64,000 bases of DNA from Pleodorina starrii. Its lineage: Eukaryota; Chlorophyta; Chlorophyceae; Chlamydomonadales; Volvocaceae. The notes under the pieces are model-generated. The model searched no databases, was not told the origin of the DNA, and was given only the letters and a program-made list of their open reading frames with translations. This document shows, in pieces, positions 1 through 11,600 of the stretch (within the stretch, counting starts at the first letter, position 1; every line of letters starts with the position of its first letter). The stretch covers positions 5,360,001-5,424,000 of the forward strand of contig BRXU01000005.1 of NCBI GenBank assembly GCA_030267565.1. Reading direction: 5' to 3'. Made by a program: the position numbers and the translations under genes.

Positions 1-2152
1 TCAACGCATCAAGCCACAGGCTGCGCCAGCCCGCCCGCCCTACTCAGGTACTCACTTGTCCAGAAAGGTCTGGTAGCTGTTGAGGATGTAGTTGTAGTGC
101 GCCTCCACGTTGGCCCGCGCCGCGTCGGCCGCACGGGCCTGCACCTCCTGCTCCGAAAGCAGCTGCCGGCACCTGCAGCAGCCAGATCCAGATCCAGATC
201 CCGCAATGCGGCAGCCAGATGCCGCAATGCGGCAGGTCCAGTCGGCATTGGAAGCGGGGCCAGGGCATGTAACGGATCAGCAGCCAAGGTACGGAGCGGT
301 GCCACGGGTCGGCTCATGGCAGGGGCTGAGGCTGAGGGTACGGCTACGGCCGGGCACCGGACAGCGGGCTATGGCAATGTCCTTACGCAGTGAAGTCCGT
401 CCAAAGCCCACGTAAGCGTGAACAGAGCCGCGCACAGAGCATCTTCAGCCAGCGCTCGTACGACCGCGGGTTGCGTTTTTCGGGCGCTTGTATACTCGGC
501 CCATGTACGACACCGACCGCGGTGCCGACAGCACGACACGGGCGCCTGGCGAAGGGCGGGTCGCGGCCCCTCTGCCCTGCACCGCCCCGCCCTGGAGGCC
601 CCACCTCTGCAGCCGCGCCTGCGCCACATCCCAGTACGCCCGCGTGGTGGCCAAATGGTGCTGGAAGTGGCGCTCATAGTCGGGCAGCGCCCGCACCAGC
701 GGGCTGGGTGCTGAGTGGAGCGGGTGCGCGAGGTTCACCTCGGCGAGGGGCGGCACTGCGCAGGGAGGGGGGGGTCAGGGAGTGATATGCTCCTTTATAC
801 AAGAATGAGTCACTGCGGACGTTGTTGATCAAGCTGGGGGGGGGGGGGTAAAAAGAAGATACCGCAGCGGAGACGGAGAGGGGGCGTTCAATTTGCAAAG
901 GTTGTAAGGGTGAGACCGCGTTCCGTGAGTGAGACGGGCCAGCGGGCCAGCGGCTCAGCGGGAAAGGGCCTGTGTGGAGTCAAGGCAACACTGCATCGCA
1001 AGGTGACAGTGCGACACGCGGGGCAGCGGGGCGCAAGGGGCTTCTGTCTGAGGCGGTAAAGACGGGACGGGCACAGCGGACGGGGGTTCAGGGATTGCGG
1101 TGCGTGACAGCAGGTAGGGCCAACTTCAGCTTCGTCCAGGCTACCTTGTACTTGCAGAGGGGGCAGCGCCTCCGGCGGCGGCAGCGCAGCCCCCGGCTTC
1201 AGGTAGGAGCGGCAGTACAGGAACACGGGGTGGTCCTCGAGTGCAGCCACCGTTGGATCCTGTTTAGGCAAGGATGCCGGGATCCGGGCGCAGCAGGTCG
1301 GGGGGAGGGTGAGGCGTGGAGCGAGAAGGTGGGGTGTGCAGCGCGTCTTGGCGCTCTAAAATCGCAGTCGAACAGCCGTAACGAAACCCTGGCTTACATC
1401 AAACTTTAGCTGCTGGGAATGTTATTCGGGTGCCGACCAGCATAAAAAGCCACAGCAAGCTCGTGGTTGGCGCAACAGCGCGCACATACCGGGGGCCCAA
1501 ACTGGGGTGCCCCATCGGGTGTCGCAGCACCCTGTCGTGAAACTCCGCGGCAACCAATTTGTAACTTTGGGCATCCGTCGCCTACTCCCTCGCAGTTTTG
1601 GCCACACGGCTATTCATGTGAGCGTAAGGTGCCACCGACAGCAGCCTGCGAAGTGCTGCCGGCCTCCTGGAGACGCGAAGTTGTCAGCACATCCCCCACC
1701 ACGTCCTCCTCACCACCGGCAGCCGGTACGCGCCCAGCAGCTTTGCAGGGTCCAACCGAGCTCCCTGATACATGGCAATCTGGTCTGCCACCGGAATGCC
1801 AGTAAAAGATACCAACGCGTGCTGCACCGCGTCCACCCTGGGGACAGTAATTGGCGATTCCGCGACCCGACACGTCAGCAAAGGACAGTCATACATGCAA
1901 AGGAGCACCTACTTGGGTAACGTGGCCCACACAGAAGCACGTTGGAACGCGGCCCAAGGTTTAGGGAGTCGGTAAAAGGGTTAGGGCCACGCCCGGGTGT
2001 TGCTCAACTTGGTCAGCCATAACCCGGCACAGGCTACCAGCGCTTTTGTCAGAACTTTGAAATCCATATCCACACGCTCACCGCGTCGACGGTTGCACAT
2101 CGAGCTGCAGGGTCCTGCCCGAGTGGGCAACCAGAACCAGCAGAGAAGTCAT
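1..2152 (-). CDS. ATG11: ATG11-like autophagy scaffold protein, N-terminal part (gene runs off left edge)
   Basis: ATG11 is a cytosolic coiled-coil scaffold that links the ATG1/ATG13 kinase complex to cargo receptors in selective autophagy. Exons read on the minus strand: 2152-2082 (start ATG at 2152), 1837-1714, 1259-1145, 755-605, 172-56, then a GTGAGT donor at 55; all junctions are GT-AG and phase-compatible, giving the first ~192 residues. Residues 1-65 resemble the ubiquitin-like N terminus (VAHSGRTLQLDV, then SFTGIPVADQIAMYQG and a YRLP turn). Residues ~120-192 form an acidic/basic helix (ALPDYERHFQHH, LLSEQEVQARAAD, NYILNSYQTFLDK) that matches, as I recall it, the ALPLYERQF and REQKVQQRA segments of plant ATG11. 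The remaining coiled coil and C-terminal ATG11 domain must lie left of the window. The family call rests on motif recall, not on a search. Confidence 0.82.
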
Positions 2153-2648
2153 TTCGTGTTTCTGAATGACCTGGCCTTCGGCCCCTTAAGGAAAGCTCTA
2201 CGTTAGCATAGATGAGGTAACTGTGACAGTAGGCACGAGCCCGCTCAAATCAATAGGACCCAAGTCCTCAGACTCAACAGAGTGATAAGGTTATGACCGA
2301 CGGCAGACAAATATCAAGTTCAATTCAATCAAGCAAGGATTGTGCAACAGGTAGTGGTTTGCTTTCCTGTCAATTTCAGGATATCGTGGAAGTGACAAGT
2401 TGTCGTATTCTACGACCCGCCCGGTGCCAATGTGTTGACATTACAAACAACGTACCTGACAGCGGTAGTTCTTAGGGTTCTGTGCATAACCGTTTTCGTC
2501 CTGGACCTTATGATAAGGTTCAGCGCCTACTTCAAAATGTATGACATTCTCGGCCCTTGTATCCTAACGATTAGCAAACGAACTGTTACTTGTATATGTA
2601 TGGCCTTTAGCTTATAACGGCCGCGGACCGACGGAGGTCCAGCGGGAG
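2153..2648. promoter_or_regulatory. Shared 5' region between two divergent genes
   Basis: The start codons of the ATG11-like gene (minus) and the kelch/RING-H2 gene (plus) are 496 bases apart, so both promoters must lie here or overlap. The stretch is visibly more AT-rich than the flanking exons. No ORF worth calling is seen and I identify no specific factor site; a weak AT-rich tract lies near 2590-2600. Transcription start sites cannot be placed from sequence alone. Confidence 0.5.
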
Positions 2649-5600
2649 ATGCGGGCAGCTAGGCTCGTATTATGCCTTTGCCTCTGCAGTTTGCCTTGGT
2701 TTGGTCGAGGATTTGTTTGGGAGCCTGCACTTTCCTCCAACATTGTTGCGCCCGAACCTCGCTCCTTCGCGTCGCTGTCAGGTATTTGGAGAGGGCAATG
2801 TCACGGCGTGGTCACAGCTCACGCTCGGCCCCCTTCATCACAGGCGATGCTGACGGCCCAGCCGTCTATCTGCATGGGGGATTCTCGCACGTGAGCAGCA
2901 CATGGCTGGCTGAGACGTGGCAATTGCAACTGAACGGGGGCATTCCGTTATGGAAGAAATTACGCGAAGGTAGGGCATGCCCAAATGAAGGCACCGCCAA
3001 GCGACTTAAGAGGAACGGTGGTCGCAGCGGGGCGCGCAACCGTCCATGGTTTGCTTGGGTTGTACCACAGGCCCTCCACTACAGCACGCCACCATCGTCA
3101 CCTTGAATGGCGAGGTGCTGCTCGCTGGCGGGAGAGTCTCGGGAGGCAAAATCAGCAACAGCCTGTACAGGCTCGACGGCTCGCTGGAATGGACGCTGGC
3201 CCCCGTCCAGGTGCGGAGCTGCGAGCGCCCGTGAAACCACGAACGGCCAGTCAACCTGTACCCCCAAGGGCGGGCTTGGGTTATGGTTGCTGCCGTTCCA
3301 TGTGTATATGATGGGCCTGTCGAAGCTGTTGTTGCCAGGAGCCGCGCTTGCTTGCGGTGCTGGGTGCCGGCTTACCCCCGCCAGCCGGCGCCAACACCGC
3401 GCGCAATATTCCGTCAGTCCTAGTAGGCTCCATCTCCCTGCTCTTAGTTTGGTGGAGAAATCCGGCCGGGCGGTAGGCATGTGCTTCAGAAGCTCGCGGC
3501 GACCGTGGCCGTTGAGTGCTAGCTGCAGCAACGGAGGCGCCCCTGGCGGCAGCAGCGGCAGCGGCCAGCTCCAGTCGTGCCTTCGACCGCAGCAGCATTG
3601 GGACGATGGTCGATCAGCCTAACAGCTGGCGCCCGGCTTGGCAGCGCGCGCTGCGAAAAGCGGAGCGCGACGCAATCCAGTCCGGGACTGTCACGCACAG
3701 GGTCGTGTTGGGCGGCACAATGGGCTTCCCCCCAACCGTCCAGGAGGGGCGTTAAAGGCAATACCAGCACCGCCCGGCTGGGAGCTGGATTGGATTCGAA
3801 CGGATAACTATGTTTTCTGCGATGGACCGCCGCAACGGGGAGGGGATCAGGGAAGCCCAAGCCCGCACACCCGGCGGCTCGGGGGTGGCAGCCATCCGCC
3901 ACCGGTGTGCGGGCTGGTCCAAGGGTCTGTGATGAAGAGGCGGCGGCAAGGAGTGCACCGCTCCGCGGCACGCGCTGGCAAGCGTGTCGCCTTAGTGCCC
4001 AAACTTGGCGCTGTTGGCTTGCGCGGGGGGGCCTTCATCCCGGGCTTGCGCTGTAGGCTTGGGGGGGGGCGCGTCACTCCGCGCTCGCCCGGGTTGGCCC
4101 TAACGCATCCCCGCGGACGTAGCCACTAGCTTGCAAGGCTCACGTCACGTCAGTTTTGCTCTGCGCTATGAGGTCAACGCCCAAGAGTGTTCTTATCGGG
4201 CCGCTTGCAGCCCACATCCCCGCCTTTGTTACTGCTACTTCCAGCGTCATTTGCCCTGCAATCAGCCGGTCCAATGGGCCCACCTTGCGGTGGTGGTGGG
4301 GGGGCTGGGACCGCGGAAACCCGCCACCCCACCCCCTCTGCTCCCATAACCCGCGCCTCGGCTACCGGCCGGGCGTATTATTATTATTATTATTATTATT
4401 TCCCACCTTGCGCAACTCCGACTGCCGTGGTCGCCGCTGCCCGTGCCCTGCCGCACCACAGGGAGCTGCTGTGCCGCCGCTGTATCGGCACTCGGCCGTG
4501 GCGTACACAGTCGGTGGCTCGCCGCGGGTGCTGCTGTGCGGCGGCGTGAATGCGACCAACCAGACCGTCACCAACGTGTACGAGCTGTCGTACGATAATT
4601 CTACGAAGGAGTACGTCTTCACGGAAATGTGAGCTGGGTCAGCCCGCTGGAATTTCCTGCCAGCGGGCTGCAGGGGACGCGCACCACGCTACTGTGACCG
4701 GATTTCCTGATCTGCCAGAAGAAAGCGCCGCTGACGCTTCCTGCGCCTTCCGATCTGACGGCTGTGTGTGCTGTCGCCTCCTCCCTCCCTCCGGATCTAT
4801 CGACCCTTCGCACCCTGAACCTCTCTTTTCGTTCACACACTCACAGGAGCCCTCTGCCGGTGGGACTCATGGGACACTCGCTGGCGGCCGGGGCTGACTC
4901 GGTGGTGTACCTCAGCGGCGGCCTCAGCGGCGGCTTCGACTCGCTGCCCAGCGCGGCCCTGCCCCCCAAGCTGGCTGCCGCCATGGACGCCAGCCAGGCG
5001 GGCGGGGCGCTGGCGGCGTCGGCGCGCGTGTACAAGTTTAGCCGGAACGCCACCGATCCGTCTGCGAATGGCAGCTGGAGCGAGCTGGGCAGCACGGCGC
5101 GCCCTGTTGCCTTTCACGCGAGCTGGCGGGCGGGTGGGTTGTCGCCTGGCAGTGGCTGGCCCGGCGGGCGGGATGCGGGTGCGGGGTACGGGAGGGTGCT
5201 CAACCGCTGCAGCCGATCGTGTCTCCGGACCGGCGCCGAGTCGGGCACGATAGGTGGACGAGCGCTGGAGGGTATGAGTGTCATGTTGCGAGGTTGGGAC
5301 CGGGCTTGGCGACATTTGCTGCTTGCCGGTCCGAACCCGCATGGCCCTTGCTTCCTTCTCCCGCAGGTTCCGCCCTGTACCTCTTCGGTGGCGCCCAGGG
5401 GCGCTCCGAAGCCAACAGCACTGCGTCCTACGGCCTGCAGGTCGTGCAGCTTCCTGACAACGACACTGCGGCCGCGAGCCCCGCTCCCAGCCTGTACAAC
5501 CCGACTGCCGTTCAGGAGGCGGACCGCGTTTGGGGTGCGGTGCAGCCGGGCAGGCTGTCCGGGGCGGCCGTCTGGGTGAACGAAAGTGCCACGTCGCCCT

Positions 5601-8600
5601 CGGAGGTGGGTCGCGGTAATTAGAACGGCCCGGGGGGGGGGAGGTGGGTCGAAGTGGGCTACATCTGTGGGGCCCGGTCGGGTCGGGTCGGGTCGGGGGC
5701 AAAAAAGAAAGGAGATACCGCAGCGAAGGGTATCGAAGACGGCGTTCGCGAACGGACCCGGAACCCGGGAGCAGTACTTGCCGAACATACAACTGTAACC
5801 GTTACCAGAAGCGAGAAGCGCAGCGACCGCGTCGCCGGTCGGGGGCCCGGAGGCCACAGCGATACACGGCATGCTAATGGCAGGCGGGGACACAGGCTGA
5901 CGTGGGTTGGAACCTGCGGGGCGTGATGTAAAGGCCATACTTGCGCCGTTGAGCGTCGGTTAAATGGTGTAGGGGGCTTTTGGGAAGGGGTAGCTAACGG
6001 CGCCTGTGCATTTGCAATCGAATCGGGGTCCTGGATGCGCGGCTTGAGCACCCCAATTGACCCAATTTGCGGGGTTTCCAAGCTGTAAAACACAACACGA
6101 CGGCTCGACGGTCAACGCTCGACTCCCGTTACACTTTGAAAACGCAACCCCCCATCCGCTCGTCTCCGGCCCGCTCCTCTTACCCGTCCAGGCGCGCGTA
6201 TGGCTGTTTGGCGGCTGGCGGACGCCGCAGCCCCTGCCGGACACATACCTCTCCCCCCAGGACAGCAGCCTGACGTGGCGGCTGGGCGGAGGTGGGACCG
6301 ACCCGTGGGTCGCGGCCAGCTGGCTGGCGCCGCTGCAGGGCGGCATGGCGCCCCGTGCTGCCGCCGGGCTCATGTCGCTGCCCGTGACGGTGGGCGGGTC
6401 GCGGAAGCTGCTGGTGCTGGGCGGGCGCTCACCACAGGGTTGGACAGGTGGGTCCGGAAGGTCTCGATTATGGGTTCAGGGCAGGGGTTGGGGTTGGGGA
6501 TTGGGGTTGTGGATTGGGGTTGTGGATTGGGGTTGTGGATTGGGGTTGGGGTTGTGGATTGGGGTTGGGGTTGTGGATTGGGGTTGGGGTTGTGGATTGG
6601 GGTTGGGGTTGTGGATTGGGGTTGGGGTTGTGGATTGGGGTTCGGGTTGTGGATTGGGGTTGGGGTTGTGTGACCCCACATGGTTATGTGCTGTTGGTGT
6701 TGTGTGTTGATGTTGTTGTGGTTGGGGTTGTCACAGCGGGCCCCAAAAGCCCATGGAAGGGCAGAGCCAGCGGACCAGAGGGCCGCGCACTGCAGCGGAA
6801 AACGACCAGGGCCCCTCTTGTTTTGTAGGACGCGCGGGTATTCACGGAGGGGCCCTCCGTGTCGTCCCCATGCGCCCACACAGCCATACTCGCGATGCCA
6901 CGCGGCGGCCGCTGTCATGCCCGCCACGCCCCCTTGCCCCATTCTCTCATCCCACGCCGTCTCCTGCCAGGCGCCACCGCCGCCAGTACGACCCTGTCGT
7001 ACCTGGACGACCCCGATCGGCTCCCGATGCCTCCCGGCAACGGTCTGCTCGATTCCGCCGAGTCGTACCAGCTGTACGACATCTGGCTGATCGACCAGGC
7101 GACCGGCGAGCGCGAGGCGGTGTGGAACGTCGTCGGCGATTCCGCGGCGCCGTTCGGCTCCCCGGCCAGCCCCGCGGCCGTGGGGCGCCTGTGGGACCGG
7201 CGGCTACTGGAGTACCACCCTGCGGTGGGGGCCAGCCTGGGGGGCAGCGGCACGGCGCTCTACCTGCAAACCGAGGAGGTGGTGGCGACGGGCGGCGGCG
7301 GCTCCACGAGCCTTCAGGTGAGTTGAGTTGAGGGTTTGCGGCGGGAGGGGCCCTTGGGAGGTACGGAAAACAGACCGAAGAAGCTTTGGCTGGCTGGCCG
7401 GCTGGCTCATGGGGGGTCATGAGCGGGTCGCCGCGAGCAGGATGAAAGGTGCACGTGCCGCTCGGCGTGAGGAGGTGTGAGGTGCGAGATGCGACACCGG
7501 AAACGGCCACATGCATGCATGGCCTTCCACGCCGCGCGGCCACGCGCCTCTCGCCAGCGCCTCTTCCCTTCCCCCGTTGCCCCGGCCTACGACGGCCATA
7601 GCCGCGCTTTCCAATCCTGTCGCTATCGCGCCGCTATCGCGCCGCAGACTGCGTGAAGCTCTCAACCGTCCGTTACCTTAATCCATTCCCAGCTCTAGAG
7701 CTTTAGTGCTACTGGAGCCGGAACGCCCACCCTCTCCGTCTCCTTCTCCGCTGCGGTTTTTCTATTTACCACCCTCTCCCATCCACCGCAGTCTGGCATT
7801 TGGAGCCTGACGCTTTCGCTCAGCCGAATGAATACGACCGCCGGGCCTTTTAACGCCACCGTCGCGACCTGGCAGTCACTGCTGCCCCCAGCCACAGCCA
7901 CCGCATCGGCCATGGACGCCTCCGCTTGCTACCCGCGGGCCCTGTACGGCGCCGCGCATCTCGTGAGCGTCAACAGTACGACGTCGTACATCGCCTTGCA
8001 TGGCGGCCTGGCGCTGCGAGCCCTCAGCTTGTCCCTGATTGTCAACGTCAGCGACTCGGTGTGTCTGCTGGAGCTGGCGCAGAACGGGACCACCCGGTGG
8101 CTGACACAGCCGAGCTTCGCCAAGGGCGCCGCCCCGCAGGTTGGCGTGGGTGTGGGCGTGGGTGTGGGCGAGGGTGCGGGTGTGGTGTGGGTGAGGGTGT
8201 GGGTGTGGTGTGGGTGAGACCGAAGCCACCAGGCTGGGCCTGTTGGCGGGGGTGTGGGTGGGTGTGGTGAGAGTGAGAATCCACCTGGCTTAGGTACCAT
8301 ACAGTGAGAATACGCACAGGAGACATACAAACAAACAAACAAACAAACAAAGCTCTTTCTTCTGATGCATTAACAGCAAGCGTTCATTTCGTTCCCGGCG
8401 CGGCTGGGTTGTCAACGCCCACCGTTCCGGTCCAGGTGTGTGTTTCTGACAGACAGACAGCGCTTCCCCCAAAACCAGCCGCGGCCGCCTGTTCCGTGGC
8501 GGTCCCACCCCCCCCACACACACACGCGCAACGTCCGCGTGATTCCCGTTTTCGTTCTTGCATTACATATTTACACTCTTCAAATCCCCTCATTCTCGTC

Positions 8601-11600
8601 CCGCTGCAGGCCCGCTACCGGCACGCCTGCGCCGCCCGGCCCGGCCTGGCCGCCTACTCTATGACCTGCTACGGCGGAGTTGACGCGGAAGGCCCCAGGG
8701 TGCTGGCCGACGCGTGGACGCTGACGCTGCCTTCGGGCGTGACCTACGGCGGCCCCTCCGTGTTCATAGGCTCCTGGGCGCTGGCGCCGGCCAACTACTC
8801 GGGCCCACGACCCGGGCCGCGAGCCGACCATTGGATGATGTCTGTGCGCGGTGGGTTGGGGTGTCGGGACTGTCCGGAACGAGCGCGCGCGGTGCACCCC
8901 TCATCGCCTCTCCTCTGGGTGCGCCTGCCACGCCCTTGTTCGCAGGGGGCGCGCGCGCCGCTGCTTCCCGGGGATTGCGCCTGCACCGCTCTCTCCTTCT
9001 CTCACCGTGTGTGCCTGCATCGCTCTTCTCTTCCGCCGCAGGTGCGACAAGTTCTGCTTCCTCCTCCTCCTCTTCTTCTTCATCGTCCCTCCAGCCGGTC
9101 ACCGAGGCCGACTTCTCCCCCTTGCTGCTGATCGGGGGTTCCAGCAGCGTCACCGCCGGCGACGCGCCGCCGCGGCCGCCCCACCAGGCGGTGTGGCTTC
9201 TGGAGGCGGCGGCCTGTGCCGACCCAGACGCCGCCCTGGCCCTGTCCGGCGCCACGCCGGCGCCGGATCGCAGGGCGCAGGTCTGGCTGTCGGTGCTGCC
9301 CAGCAGCACCCTTCGAGGCAGCTTATGGGAGAGTGAGACGCTGGCGGCAGCGGGTCTGGTCAAGGGAGAGGTGGGTGAGAGCTGTGGCCTGTGGGAGGGC
9401 TTGTTGGGGCGCGCCGGGGCCCGGGATCGGGGCGGTGCTGCGGTATTCGACTGTGCGTGGGTGGCTGGGCGGTTCAACAGGAAGGTCGGAAGCCGCCGCG
9501 GGCAGAAGCCGGCGGCGGTGTGGAGGTGGATTAGCGTAGCGCCGTTTCCCCGCAGCCGGCGCTGGGCCCACGGCGCTGGACCCACGTCGTGCATCATCTG
9601 GGAGGGGGGGGGGCAGTAACATACGATGCACCTGGCGAAGGCATCTCGGAGCCCTTTGGTGTCGGGCGCCGGGTGGTCTCTGCTCCTGCACACGACTTGC
9701 CTTGGTGTGTGCTCGTGATCCGTTGGTGCCCCTTCCGGCCTGCCTGCCCGCTGGGTTACTTCCCTGGTGTTGGTCTTCTCACTCCCTGCCCGCCCGTCCT
9801 GCCGCCCGTCCTGCCACCCGACTGACTGACTGACTGACTGACTGCTCCCAGTTGGGCGGCATGGAACTGTGGCTGCTGCTCGCGGAAGGAGGGCCTGGCG
9901 AAGTGGGGGATGTGCGGGCCCTGCGGGCGGCAGCGCCAGCCGGAGGTGCGTGCGCGTGTGTGCGTGCGTGTGCGCCCACGCTTGTGTCCCTAGCGAGTGG
10001 GGCTGGCTTTGTGTTTGAGAGACGCGGCAGCGGAGGGATGTCTTTCCGAGTCCGGTCCTGCAGCGGCGGTAGGAGGGTGGTTGACAGTTACACCCCACAT
10101 CGACTGCGGAGAGCCCTTTCACCTTGTCATCCTTCACACGCCTCCTCTGCCCGATCCCCCACCCACACGCCAGGCTGCCTCAGCAGCTCCGTACGGCCCT
10201 GGTGCAGCAACATGTCGTACTCGTACGACGCTGTCGTCAACGCGAGCTGTTGGCCCAATGCCGGCCGGACGTTCCCAATTGTGACGCTTACGGGCGACGC
10301 GCAGAGCCTGTCGCTGTTCACCAGTGCAGGCGGTTTCGTGCTACGGGACCCGGACGGCGCGGCCTTGCACTTCAAGGTGAGCACTGAGCAGGCACGGAAG
10401 GCGGTGGAGGAGTGGGCGGGTTTGCGGTGCCCGGTCTTGTGTGTGCGGCCGCAGCATCCTGCCGTGCGTCCGGTTAGGGCGGCAGCTGCGGCGGGTTGGG
10501 GCCTGGATGGGTGGGCGGTGGTGGGGCCCTGTCGGTGTAGCCATGGCTGTGGCGCAGCAGCGCTGGCTATACCCCCGCACACACACGAGCGCACCTTTGT
10601 GGTGCGGGGCTGCTTGCCCCTGCCGCCTCTCGGCCAGGGGCTGAGAGGCCCCGGCCCCGGCCTCTGTCCTGCTGCCTGCTGCCTTGTGGCCCAGAAAGCA
10701 CGCGGGTCGCTCCATGCAGCCTGCAGCCTGCCGCGCGCCCAGAGCACATGTTCGCACACTGCATCGGCCGGGTAAATGAATGCCAGGACCAGGACTGGGG
10801 GAAGGGTGTGCCCCTTCACGCTTTGAGCTTGTGCCCGCATCTCTTGTCCACTCCTGTCGGTCATTCGATGCGGGCCTGGGCGGTAGTCCCGCTCGCGGGC
10901 CAGTCAGTCGGTCACGCAGACCGTCGGTCAGAACCTCTTCAACCATCACATCCTGACCTGGTCTGACCTGACCTGACCTGATCTGATCCCATCTCCCACC
11001 CGATGCCTCTCCCTCCGGCGGCCTCTGCGCGCCACCCAGAACTTTTCCCGAAGATTTGATGCCAGTTTCTTCCTGACGGACGTGCAGCTGCCGCCAGGGC
11101 TGACGCTGGGAGATATTACGCTGACCGCGTACGGCAAGCCGTACATTGAACTCGGCAATTCAAGTGCCGCGATCACCGTGTCGTTGGCGTTGCCGGCGGC
11201 GTACAATTTAACGGCCAAGGTACGGTGACGTGCCCGGTTTCGGCAGTACGGCGTTGCGCGCGATGTGCCGTATGTGGCGGCGGCTGCGTCCGGACGGCAG
11301 TGTCAGAGGGCACCCCGCAGGAGAAGCGCCGTGGCTCCAATCCCCAGTGCCATCCGTCCTTTCGCTTTTCGCCTTCTCCATGCGCCTCCTCCGTCCGGAG
11401 TGAGCGCTTTTACTTTCGTCCCATTCAAAAAAGTACGGTTCCCGCGGTCGTTCGCACCCTGCCATCCCAACACCCCTTCGCCTCCGTTTGCTGCGGTACC
11501 ATCTTTAATTCTGTATTTACCCCTCAAACACACGGGCGTCAATTTCGCATTTTCACCACTCGAACAACAACGACAAAAACAACAACAACAAAAACAACAA

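Noticed and set aside
1384..1600. Protein-like minus-strand frame between ATG11 exons (AAEFHDRVLRHPMGHPSLGP)
   Set aside because: Including it shifts the next exon out of frame, whereas direct splicing of 1837-1714 to 1259-1145 is in phase and matches the family pattern. Treated as intron.
8764..10137. 457-codon open frame on the minus strand
   Set aside because: It lies opposite kelch-gene exons and introns, is low-complexity Ser/Pro/Glu sequence and shows no domain; GC-rich antisense shadow.
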